Part shown: positions 13,218 to 19,825 of the stretch, piece after piece | Position numbering within the stretch: the first letter of the stretch is position 1 | How the letters are laid out: every line of letters starts with the position of its first letter | Assembly (NCBI RefSeq): GCF_002105535.1 | Contig: NZ_CP015848.1 | Coordinates: 1,612,907 to 1,676,906 of the forward strand | Reading direction: 5' to 3' | Origin: Magnetospirillum sp. ME-1 | GTDB taxonomy: Bacteria > Pseudomonadota > Alphaproteobacteria > Rhodospirillales > Magnetospirillaceae | Length of the DNA: 64,000 nt | Notes under the pieces: model-generated | What the model was told of the DNA's origin: nothing | The model's input: only the letters and a program-made list of their open reading frames with translations | The model's database searches: none | Made by a program: the position numbers and the translations under genes

Positions 13218-13372
13218 CCTTCGCACTCCATTGCACGGTTGCACGGCAGGCGCTTGAAAAGCACCTCCAGTTCCAGAATGCGGCGGTCCAGTTTCCACCA
13301 CACCCAGACGATAGCCGCCGCCGGGAGAGCCCCAGGCGCGACGGAATTCAGCGAGGCGACAATCAGTTCCAT
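13214..13372 (-). CDS. 52-aa membrane protein next to lytic enzyme (element B)
   Basis: MELIVASLNSVAPGALPAAA, a helix ending in VWVWWKLDRR and a Leu-rich charged helix ILELEVLFKRL. Homologue of 9424-9591, sharing VAPGxLPA and WWKLD. The start overlaps the stop of the transglycosylase gene. Only about 15 residues precede the membrane segment. Holin-like or spanin-like placement, not proven. Confidence 0.55.
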   Translation of the reverse strand: MELIVASLNSVAPGALPAAAIVWVWWKLDRRILELEVLFKRLPCNRAMECEG

Positions 13373-13965
13373 CAAATCCTCGCCGCCCACAGCAGGCGCG
13401 CAGCCTCGAATTTCATCACGTAGGCATACGGGGTATAGCCCTTCATGGCATTGCCCACGCCCGCGTTATACGAGCCGATCCACAGCGACCGGGGCGGCGC
13501 GGAGCCCATGCGGCGCGCCAGATAGTCCCAGGACCAGCGCAGATGCCGCATGCCGAACAGGATATTGGTTTCCGGGTCATACAGCCCCTCGGGCGGGCCG
13601 TCATAGCCGCGATCCGCCGCCGTCCTGGAAAGGATTTGCATCAAGCCATAGGATGCGTCGTTGATTTGTGGTTCGGCCCGATACGCGCCAGGGCGGAACG
13701 AGCTTTCAATCTGGATTACCGCCAGCACGTCGGCGATATCGAACCAGCCGCCGAATTCGGCTTCGTTGATGGCGCGGACCATTGCCACCACATCCGCGCC
13801 CGCGCCCGTGTAAGCGCCCGCACGGCCGTAGTCATGTCCGCCGGGGCCGGTTTCCACATCCGGGCCAGCAATGCCGACCTCGGCCGCCGCCGCGCCGTCC
13901 TGTCGCTGTTTCATGACCATGTAACCTCCAAAGGCGATAAGGGCGAACCCCATCAGGCGAAGCAT
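13372..13965 (-). CDS. Lytic transglycosylase (SLT-like) with N-terminal anchor (element B)
   Basis: 197 aa. N-terminal hydrophobic segment (LMGFALIAFGGYMVM), a Gly/Ala-rich linker and an SLT lysozyme-like domain: VLAVIQIESSFRPGA with the catalytic Glu, SYGLMQIL, NILFGMRHL and YNAGVGNA. Cleaves peptidoglycan glycan strands. It replaces the SleB-type hydrolase in the matching slot of element A, while the anchors look alike (MLRLMGFALIAFGGYM versus MLARLFGLGLLAYGVYM), so the catalytic part appears to have been exchanged behind a conserved anchor. Confidence 0.82.
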   Translation of the reverse strand: MLRLMGFALIAFGGYMVMKQRQDGAAAAEVGIAGPDVETGPGGHDYGRAGAYTGAGADVVAMVRAINEAEFGGWFDIADVLAVIQIESSFRPGAYRAEPQINDASYGLMQILSRTAADRGYDGPPEGLYDPETNILFGMRHLRWSWDYLARRMGSAPPRSLWIGSYNAGVGNAMKGYTPYAYVMKFEAARLLWAARI

Positions 13966-14030
13966 TCGGGCACCGGACGGAATTCATCAGGGATAGGGTT
14001 TTCACCGGGTTTGATAGGCATGGGGGGCAT
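13953..14030 (-). CDS. 25-aa Pro-rich peptide (element B)
   Basis: Begins MPPMPIKPGENPIPDEFRPV; the counterpart of the 22-aa peptide of element A, with MPPMP and PG(E/D)NPIPD kept. Its stop overlaps the transglycosylase start by 13 bases. Conservation of so short a frame across two diverged elements supports translation. Confidence 0.55.
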   Translation of the reverse strand: MPPMPIKPGENPIPDEFRPVPECFA

Positions 14031-14037
14031 GATCACC

Positions 14038-14982
14038 TCACTTGCACTGAATCCAGACGCCATGCAGCGCCTGAGCAATCCCAGCGGTTGTCCGCCACCG
14101 CCAATAAATGGACGATCCAGCGGGCTGGCCCGACAGATTGACAAGGCCGCCGATGATGCGCGTGTTGCTGTCGAATTTTCCCAGGTCGGACAGCGGCACC
14201 GCCGCCCATGTCGAGCCATCCCGCGACAGGTCAAGCAAACCATTTGTTCCGACGACGCCAGAGCCGATCTCCATGGGCGCAATGATGCGCGCCTGAACCG
14301 GCTGGAAGCCAAGAGCGAAGGCATTCGACGTCACGGTTACCGCCGCAGATGCAGCCGCTTCTGCCATCGAAATTTCGCGGATGTTCCAATAGCTGATTGA
14401 TCCGTTATTTGTGCACAATACCCGCCATTGCGTTGATCCGACATTTGCCGGCACTGAAATAGTATTGGCCCCCGATCCAACACTTGATGCCGACCCAATA
14501 TTTGTCCACGAGCCCGAGATATACGCCTGGACTTGCACCTGACTAACCGCGCCAGTTGGGTCTTGATTGACTACAATTTGCCTTATTACGCGAGATGATG
14601 CGAATTGATATCCAATAAAGGATACATTGTTCATCCCCGCCCCGACTTCCCCGGAACCGGGTTGCCACACCGTACTGTTGTTGCCATCAAAGGCATTCGA
14701 GGGCTGATATGTTGCATTCCAATACGTACTGCAAATCGCAGTTCCGCCGCTGCACAGATTGGCGGTGTAGCCCCCTGGATTGCTTACCGTCTTCGCCGCG
14801 CCGTCATACGTGGCCCCACCCAGGCTGGCGATGCCTGTTTGATCAGTCAGCGCATCAACCATGCCGGTGGACAGGCCAAGGACGGACCAGCCGTCCTTGA
14901 CCACATCACGCAGATTGGCTATCGCCACGTCCACCCGAAGGGCATCCAAATCAGGGCGCAGATTGGCGGGAAGAACCCCCAT
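14038..14982 (-). CDS. Spike/receptor-binding protein with F5/8C-like domain (element B)
   Basis: 314 aa, the same length as the element A spike and about nine-tenths identical, with no insertion or deletion. It has the same discoidin-like residues (NATYQPSNAFDGNNSTVW, IGYQF, WRVLCTNNG) and the C-terminal WRWRTTAGIAQALHGVW. Most substitutions are conservative and the less GC-rich discoidin stretch is shared. Next to capsid proteins that have diverged strongly, this implies recent gene exchange or strong constraint by a shared host receptor. Confidence 0.72.
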   Translation of the reverse strand: MGVLPANLRPDLDALRVDVAIANLRDVVKDGWSVLGLSTGMVDALTDQTGIASLGGATYDGAAKTVSNPGGYTANLCSGGTAICSTYWNATYQPSNAFDGNNSTVWQPGSGEVGAGMNNVSFIGYQFASSRVIRQIVVNQDPTGAVSQVQVQAYISGSWTNIGSASSVGSGANTISVPANVGSTQWRVLCTNNGSISYWNIREISMAEAAASAAVTVTSNAFALGFQPVQARIIAPMEIGSGVVGTNGLLDLSRDGSTWAAVPLSDLGKFDSNTRIIGGLVNLSGQPAGSSIYWRWRTTAGIAQALHGVWIQCK

Positions 14983-14985
14983 AGG

Positions 14986-15603
14986 TCAGCCCTCCGCCAG
15001 GATGCGCACGTCCGTTGCGGCTGCGCTGGCAATGGCCCAGACCGCCGCCTGAGTGCCCTCGAAAGTGAACCCCTCCCCCGGCCCCAGCGGAAACCCGCTG
15101 GCACTGGTTACGGCATTGTCCGCCCCCAGGTAGACGATGGCCGAGGCGGAGTTGTTCTTGACGGTCAGCTTCTGGCGGGTGCCCGATGCAGCCACGACCT
15201 GGCTAGCCGCAACACCGATAGTTGCAGCCGATGCCGCCAGGGACGAGCCCATGGCCTGCGTGACGATTTGCGAGGTTGGCGGCGCGTCCACCTGAATGGC
15301 CGCCGTCCTGGGATCGATCAGCGAAATCAGGATGAACGCCCACTTTCCCGGCTGGGCATTCCAGCGCAGCTTGTAACGGCTGGCCTTGCCCGACACCAGG
15401 GTGTTGATGCCCATGGGGATGTAGTCGTCCACCGCCGTGCCAATCGACACTTCGATCATGGCGGCTAAGTCCTTGACCGCCGGCCGGCCATTGGCGTCGA
15501 GCGTTCCCGCCCACAGCAGCTTGAAATAGTTCGCCTCGATACGGATATCGTCGGCGCCAGCCGCATCGAGCGGCACCCGGTAAATCTGATATTCGGCGGG
15601 CAT
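14986..15603 (-). CDS. Spike-base-like protein (element B)
   Basis: 205 aa. The N-terminal two thirds (MPAEYQIYRVPLDAAGADD...) differ from element A, but from about residue 110 on (TSQIVTQAM, then RQKLTVKNNSASA, SGFPLGPGEGFTFEG) they converge and the last 65 residues are nearly the same. The break marks a recombination edge: everything from here through the spike is shared between the elements. Coupled to the neighbouring genes with almost no spacing. Confidence 0.6.
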   Translation of the reverse strand: MPAEYQIYRVPLDAAGADDIRIEANYFKLLWAGTLDANGRPAVKDLAAMIEVSIGTAVDDYIPMGINTLVSGKASRYKLRWNAQPGKWAFILISLIDPRTAAIQVDAPPTSQIVTQAMGSSLAASAATIGVAASQVVAASGTRQKLTVKNNSASAIVYLGADNAVTSASGFPLGPGEGFTFEGTQAAVWAIASAAATDVRILAEG

Positions 15604-15908
15604 TAGTGTTTGCTCCCGTAATAGGCCGCGCCCAGCGCCAGGGCGGCGATGATCAAGCTGTCTCGGCTGGACTTGTCCATGGCAGCCACGGCCTTGTCCG
15701 CCACTTCCTTAACGGTGGCGGACAGTTCCTGCGTCGTCTTGGCGCGCTCCGTCGTCACGCCGGAAATGGCGTCGGTCAGGTTCTGAATTGGCCCGACCAG
15801 GGGCGCGGTGTCCAAGATGTTCTGGACCTGAACATTGCTGGTCACATCCACATTCGTGGAGTTGGTCGCATTGGAGGTGGAGGAAGAGGAGGAACCGCCG
15901 CCGCCCAT
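15603..15908 (-). CDS. Gly/Ser-start, coiled-coil-like membrane protein (element B)
   Basis: 101 aa from ATG 15908; the longer open frame upstream lies in the previous gene. Starts MGGGGSSSSSTSNATNSTNV, then a helix with a heptad-like pattern (ERAKTTQELSATVKEVADKA) and a hydrophobic end SLIIAALALGAAYYGSKH. Homologue of 6948-7298. Probable virion membrane protein. Confidence 0.58.
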   Translation of the reverse strand: MGGGGSSSSSTSNATNSTNVDVTSNVQVQNILDTAPLVGPIQNLTDAISGVTTERAKTTQELSATVKEVADKAVAAMDKSSRDSLIIAALALGAAYYGSKH

Positions 15909-15909
15909 G

Positions 15910-16284
15910 TCATGCCTCCCACGACAGGGATGCTTGATCCACCCGGGCCCCCGCCCGCGCCATGTGGTAGACCACCCCCGGCTTTTGCGTCCACGCCCTG
16001 GCCCCCTTGAGGCCGAGCAAACGGACCATCTCTTTCGACCACTGAATGGCCGCCCGCATGACCGCAGGGCCACCGGCCACCGCCTCAATGCAGAGATATC
16101 CGCAAGATGCCGACGTCGCCATCATCCCTACCACACGTCCCGACGCATCCTTGGCAACGATCACGGCAGCTTCCCCAGCCTTAATCCGCTTCTCCACATC
16201 CGCAGCAGCAGCAGAGATTTCGAAATCGGCATACAGCCAATCCCGCAACCCCTCATACCATTGCGCAGGATGAAACGAGATCAT
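15910..16284 (-). CDS. GNAT-fold-like virion-operon protein (element B)
   Basis: 124 aa. Strand-helix order fits a GNAT-like fold: AVIVAKDASGRVVGMMATS, LCIEAVAGGPAVMRAAIQWS, KGARAWTQKPGVVYHMARAG. The first of these is the typical beta4/beta5 hairpin of acetyltransferases, clearer here than in the element A counterpart at 6592-6951. Whether it binds acetyl-CoA is unknown; phages often carry such a fold as a structural component. Confidence 0.5.
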   Translation of the reverse strand: MISFHPAQWYEGLRDWLYADFEISAAAADVEKRIKAGEAAVIVAKDASGRVVGMMATSASCGYLCIEAVAGGPAVMRAAIQWSKEMVRLLGLKGARAWTQKPGVVYHMARAGARVDQASLSWEA

Positions 16285-16667
16285 GACCGGCTCACGATGT
16301 AGAGCGCGCCGATCCCAAGCATGAGCATCAGCAGCATGGAATTGTTGCCGCCAGCGCTCGCGCTCTTGGCCCCTGTGTAGGGCTCATCCACGCCATAACG
16401 CGCAGCCGCCCCCGAGCCATAGGCCCACGGAATAGAAGACGGCGAGCTATTGCCCGCGCTGGAACTCGGCGTTCCCGTCGCGCTCCCAGACGGATTGCCC
16501 GACGACGACGGGGTGTAGGTGCCGTCCCCTGTCGAGGCGAATACGTTGGGGTTGAACGCGAGGTTCAGCACGTTGGAGGCGTTGGACGACGACGACGACG
16601 AAGCCCCGCCCTTGCCGCCGCCCATCAGGCCGCCCAGAACCATGCTCATGGTGTCAAGACCGGCCAT
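16281..16667 (-). CDS. Ser/Gly-rich protein with C-terminal membrane helix (element B)
   Basis: 128 aa. Starts MAGLDTMSMVLGGLMGGGKG, then a Ser run and NASNVLNLAFNPNVF, a Ser/Gly/Thr linker and a terminal helix SMLLMLMLGIGALYIVS. Equal in length and layout to 6209-6595. The motif of Ser run plus (S/N)ASN and an Asn-Pro strand (FNPN here, FNPI in A) is kept. Coupled ATGA to the GNAT-like gene. Confidence 0.58.
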   Translation of the reverse strand: MAGLDTMSMVLGGLMGGGKGGASSSSSSNASNVLNLAFNPNVFASTGDGTYTPSSSGNPSGSATGTPSSSAGNSSPSSIPWAYGSGAAARYGVDEPYTGAKSASAGGNNSMLLMLMLGIGALYIVSRS

Positions 16668-16670
16668 GAC

Positions 16671-16931
16671 TTAGCCCCTGTTGGTGGCGCGCACGAGGAA
16701 CAGCATGGCGAACAGCCCCATCCCCCACAGCACGTACTGAGAATTCTTGGAATTGCCCATGGACAGGGCGAGCGCCTGTTGCTGCGCTGCCTCGACCCGC
16801 CTTTGTTCGGCCACCTGGGCTTGCGCCTGGGCTGACGCAATAGCCGCCTGGGCGTTCATGGAGGACTGGTACGCGCCCAGCCCTCCATTCACCAAGGTCC
16901 CGAACCAGCCTTCGCCGAGAACCTCATCCAT
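16671..16931 (-). CDS. Minor virion-like protein with C-terminal membrane helix (element B)
   Basis: 86 aa from ATG 16931. MDEVLGEGWFGTLVNGGLGA is followed by an Ala/Gln-rich helix (IASAQAQAQVAEQRRVEAAQ) and a C-terminal helix YVLWGMGLFAMLFLV. Homologue of 5866-6204, without its N-terminal acidic extension. Starts 5 bases after the capsid stop. Confidence 0.58.
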   Translation of the reverse strand: MDEVLGEGWFGTLVNGGLGAYQSSMNAQAAIASAQAQAQVAEQRRVEAAQQQALALSMGNSKNSQYVLWGMGLFAMLFLVRATNRG

Positions 16932-16936
16932 GGCGA

Positions 16937-17920
16937 TCAGCTCAGCTTGAGCGGGCGGATTGCCTCGCGGATGGTGCTGATGACGCACACGCCCGCCGAC
17001 TTGGTGACACCCAGAATGAACTTGAGGGTGCTATCCAGGCCAGCGGTGTTGATGCAGGTGGACAGAGAGCCATCCTGCTGGTCGAAGTTCAGATGGTAGC
17101 AGCCATCACGCAGGGCGGGACGCTGGAACATCCGCATGTTCTCAGCCCGAAGCACATAGCCGCCCCGGTTCTCGAACACGTAATTGCCCGCCTCCAGGCT
17201 CACCTTGCCGTTGTCCAGCACGGTGTTCACCGCCACGTTGTCGTTGGTGGTGATCATGGTCAGCGAGCGATAGACGAGGCCGGTGCCCTTATCGACTTCA
17301 ATGCCGAAATTGTCGGAGCTACCGACAATCGGGCTTTCGGACGTATCGATGGCGCGGACCAGATAGGGCCGGTCCCCCGGATTGATCATGTGCTCGGCTT
17401 CGACCTGCAACGACACGCCGGAAACCGAACAGCCGTTGGTGGTGCCGAAGATTTCGGTCATCGCACCGGCCCAAGTGATAACCAGGGAGATGGAGCCGAT
17501 GCCGCGAGTGTCCAAGGCGCAATCGTCATAGCGACGGCCACCCGGCAGGGTGAATTCCAGCGGCAGCAGCAGACGAACCGCCGTGGTGGCGGCGTTGCCA
17601 GCCGTGATGGGCTGGGAGATGCCCGGCAGAATGTCGCGGCCTTCCAGCAGCAGCATTTCGGCCAGATCGGCACCAGAGATCGACCACACGGTATCGCGGC
17701 CAGCCACGATGACCTCAATGCGAGCGATCAGACGGGCAGGCCAGTTACGCAGGGCACCGGTGGGTGCCGAAGCGCCGTTGGTCAAGGTATAGGAAAGGTC
17801 CAGGTCCAGCTTGTGGATCACGCCTTCGCGATCCATTTCGATGGTCTGCCGACCGCCCGCCACGTAAGGCACGGCGTTATAGCGGCGGCGCTGGAGTGAG
17901 CGCTGGGCGGGCGGGGCCAT
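16937..17920 (-). CDS. Major capsid-like protein (element B)
   Basis: 327 aa. Aligns with the element A protein over its length at roughly one third identity by eye: AGGRQTIEMDREGV, YTLTNGA, RIEVIVAGRDTV, EFTLPGGRRYDDCALDT, then TIREAIRPLKL at the end. Beta-rich, no membrane helix. The conserved FTLPxGRRxDDCALDT block makes this an easily searchable family. Double-jelly-roll assignment rests on length, position and context, not on a search. Confidence 0.65.
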   Translation of the reverse strand: MAPPAQRSLQRRRYNAVPYVAGGRQTIEMDREGVIHKLDLDLSYTLTNGASAPTGALRNWPARLIARIEVIVAGRDTVWSISGADLAEMLLLEGRDILPGISQPITAGNAATTAVRLLLPLEFTLPGGRRYDDCALDTRGIGSISLVITWAGAMTEIFGTTNGCSVSGVSLQVEAEHMINPGDRPYLVRAIDTSESPIVGSSDNFGIEVDKGTGLVYRSLTMITTNDNVAVNTVLDNGKVSLEAGNYVFENRGGYVLRAENMRMFQRPALRDGCYHLNFDQQDGSLSTCINTAGLDSTLKFILGVTKSAGVCVISTIREAIRPLKLS

Positions 17921-17936
17921 AAGGGCGACCTCCCGC

Positions 17937-18017
17937 TTAGACGAGGTTGAAGCGCTTGGCGGCCCACAGGCCAGCCACGACGGCGGCGACGGAAACCGCG
18001 AAATCCTTGATGTTCAT
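17937..18017 (-). CDS. Tiny one-helix membrane protein (element B)
   Basis: 26 aa starting MNIKDFAVSVAAVVAGLWAA and ending KRFNLV. ATG 18017 has AGGAAC upstream. Same place, length and charge layout as the 28-aa protein of element A, with helix, aromatic Lys/Arg patch and hydrophobic end kept but little residue identity. Likely an early-assembling membrane peptide. Confidence 0.62.
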   Translation of the reverse strand: MNIKDFAVSVAAVVAGLWAAKRFNLV

Positions 18018-18027
18018 GTCTGTAGTT

Positions 18028-18064
18028 CCTCTCGGGTTGAAGCCCACGACGGGCACGCGAGAGG
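18028..18064 (-). promoter_or_regulatory. Leader stem-loop of the capsid operon (element B)
   Basis: CCTCTCG (18028-18034) pairs with CGAGAGG (18058-18064), with an inner GCCC/GGGC stem (18042-18045 and 18051-18054). It lies 10 bases before the start of the tiny membrane gene and covers the purine-rich stretch that could serve as ribosome site. Element A has different hairpins at the same place. Confidence 0.38.
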
Positions 18065-18096
18065 AGCAAACATGATCATGATCATAGGCCGCAAAA

Positions 18097-18118
18097 CCGT
18101 TTACGTTAACGTAAACGG
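18097..18118. promoter_or_regulatory. 22-nt perfect palindrome upstream of the capsid operon (element B)
   Basis: CCGTTTACGTT joined to its reverse complement, 80 bases before the first capsid-operon gene. A partial copy (CGTATACGTAAACG) lies at 18193-18206 at the end of the ATPase gene, and ATGATCATGATCAT, also palindromic, follows at 18072-18085. The matching interval of element A has its own 22-mer. Probable late-gene operator with a second weaker site. Confidence 0.6.
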
Positions 18119-18207
18119 CAAAAATCAAGAAAAATCAGGCCGTTGCGGATTGTTGTTCATGGCATGAAAAGGCCCCCGAAGAGGCATTTTCCCGTATACG
18201 TAAACGC

Positions 18208-18840
18208 TCAATCGAAGGGGGATTTTCGCACTTGCCACGCCCCGCCCCGCCGCCAGTCGACGCACTGCCGAGAGCCCGGCTTAAGCCCCGCCACAGCCCC
18301 CGCCGCCTCCGTTCCGAGCAAGCCTGGCTGTCTCGGCGTGCCCGCCAGATAGCGAAGGTCCGCAGGCTCAGCGGTGACGAAGGCACAGACACGGGTGGCG
18401 TTGCGGGTGAGCGTGCGGGGAACCGCCAGGGCGGAACGGGCGATGGCGAAGCACCTGCATCCCTGATGCCGACCAGCGTTCCACAGGCGATATGGCGGGG
18501 TATCGGGCTTGATGTAGGGAAAGAAGAAATCCACCTCATCCCAGATGATCAGGCAATCGCCCGCCGCCAGGGCGGCGCGATTGGCCCATAGAAAGCCCGT
18601 CTCCTCCCCCATGGTATCGAACCCTCGCCAGCAAATCCGCGCCTCGGGCTCTTTCAGAAGCTGGCAAAGGTCCGCCGGGTCATCGACCACCAGGGCACCC
18701 GACGCCCACGCTGGCTCCGCGTTCGGGTCGCAGATGATGACGCGGGGAGCCACCTTCCACGACTGATGGCGGGCGAGGTGAGACTTGCCCTCCCCGCCCA
18801 TCCCCAGAAACACCCGATTGTCAGGTTCCAGCAGCAGCAC
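18208..18840 (-). CDS. P-loop packaging-type ATPase (element B)
   Basis: 210 aa from GTG 18840, overlapping the previous gene by 20 bases. Walker A GMGGEGKSH (near residues 14-22), Walker B CLIIWDEVD near 100-108, followed by CFAIARSALAVPRTLTRNATR, which aligns with the sensor region of the element A enzyme. Shared ICDPNAEPAW/IFDPNGEDAW and RICWRG blocks confirm homology. Walker A here lacks the usual second Ser-Gly and ends in KSH, a noticeable variation, so activity should not be assumed. Confidence 0.72.
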   Translation of the reverse strand: MLLLEPDNRVFLGMGGEGKSHLARHQSWKVAPRVIICDPNAEPAWASGALVVDDPADLCQLLKEPEARICWRGFDTMGEETGFLWANRAALAAGDCLIIWDEVDFFFPYIKPDTPPYRLWNAGRHQGCRCFAIARSALAVPRTLTRNATRVCAFVTAEPADLRYLAGTPRQPGLLGTEAAGAVAGLKPGSRQCVDWRRGGAWQVRKSPFD

Positions 18841-19288
18841 CGCCGCCCCCCGCGATATCGGCCAGAGCGCCCGCCTGGGCGGAGATGATTTCCGCCTCGG
18901 ACGGAATGTTCGCCACAGCCCCCATGACGGCAGCCTCGGCCTTCGGGGGCAGGCGCTCACGGTTCTTGACCACCCCAAGTCCGACCGCTCCGAGGGCCAG
19001 CCACGCCGCCGTCTTTTCGTCCAGACCATCCATGGTCAGGTAGAACCGCAGCACGTTGTTGACGGCCCCGGCCAGGGTGTCCACCTCCCGGCTTTCCAGC
19101 CGCGTGACGTGGGCCGCATCGCAGGCGATGGCCCCCACCACCTCGACCAGGGGCACCGTCACCGCCTGGACAAAATCCGGCAGCGGCGCAGGCCCAGACG
19201 ACACGGGGGCGCTCGCCCCCTCCCCCGCCCCACCGGCTTCGGAAATGCCGCCCACCTCGGAAATCATGGCGTCGAGAGCTTCGGTCAT
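18821..19288 (-). CDS. Conserved element protein upstream of the ATPase (element B)
   Basis: 155 aa from ATG 19288 (ATGA coupling). Acidic/Gly-rich N-terminus, a middle helix (ATRLESREVDTLAGAVNN-type) and the conserved hydrophobic stretch TAAWLALGAVGLGVVKNRERL, then an Ala/Gly tail. Homologue of 3600-4040. Conservation of the hydrophobic segment plus the constant neighbour suggests a membrane-linked partner of the ATPase. Confidence 0.58.
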   Translation of the reverse strand: MTEALDAMISEVGGISEAGGAGEGASAPVSSGPAPLPDFVQAVTVPLVEVVGAIACDAAHVTRLESREVDTLAGAVNNVLRFYLTMDGLDEKTAAWLALGAVGLGVVKNRERLPPKAEAAVMGAVANIPSEAEIISAQAGALADIAGGGGAAAGT

Positions 19289-19665
19289 TTCGACACCCCC
19301 ATCAGCACGTCCGCAATCCCCATCTCGAATATGCTCCGCTTCGGCGGCTGCGCATTGAGCTTCTCCGGCTCCGGCGTCGGCGCGGGCGGCGCGACATCCT
19401 CGACCACCTCGACGGCCACGGGCTCGACCTTCGCCGCCGCGTTGCCCAGCCACTTCTTCCGCGCCTCCGTGCTCGCCCATTTGGTCACTCCCTTAGCGAT
19501 CTTCTGAGCCGCCGTCTTGGACCGACCCATGAATTGAGCATTGCACCCGCCGTCATGCTCGGGCGGGCACACGATGTAAGCCCCGGACTTCATTTCCTTG
19601 GCCGTCGCCTTGGCGCAGCCGCACACCGGGCACTTGATGGCCCCCATCACCGCGTTGTCAGCCAT
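19285..19665 (-). CDS. Zinc-ribbon DNA-binding-like protein (element B)
   Basis: 126 aa from ATG 19665. Zinc ribbon CPVCGC near residues 11-16 and C-P-P-E-H-D-G-G-C near 33-41, then a basic helix TAAQKIAKGVTKWASTEARK, a Pro/Val linker and a C-terminal helix PKRSIFEMGIADVLMGVSK. The ribbon and the KW..ExRKKWLG block are shared with element A (3310-3603). The start overlaps the end of the 55-aa gene (ATGGCTGA). Confidence 0.68.
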   Translation of the reverse strand: MADNAVMGAIKCPVCGCAKATAKEMKSGAYIVCPPEHDGGCNAQFMGRSKTAAQKIAKGVTKWASTEARKKWLGNAAAKVEPVAVEVVEDVAPPAPTPEPEKLNAQPPKRSIFEMGIADVLMGVSK

Positions 19666-19825
19666 CAGAACGGCACTCCCTCTCCAGACGCTCCAGACGG
19701 GCATGCAGTTCCGTCACCATGGCCAGGGTGGACCGCGCCACCGCAATAGCCTTCCCGATGCCAAGCAACGGGTTGCGCTCCACCTCTTCCAGCGTCTTGT
19801 GACAACTGGCAATCAACTGATCCAT
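19658..19825 (-). CDS. 55-aa helical protein after rep (element B)
   Basis: MDQLIASCHKTLEEVERNPL, then a hydrophobic helix GIGKAIAVARSTLAMV and a charged coiled end ELHARLERLERECRSDG. A strong ribosome site GAGGAGG lies 7-13 bases before ATG 19825. It overlaps the last 54 codons of the Rep reading frame, so one of the two boundaries is unusual. Its slot matches the 59-aa gene of element A. Function unknown. Confidence 0.55.
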   Translation of the reverse strand: MDQLIASCHKTLEEVERNPLLGIGKAIAVARSTLAMVTELHARLERLERECRSDG

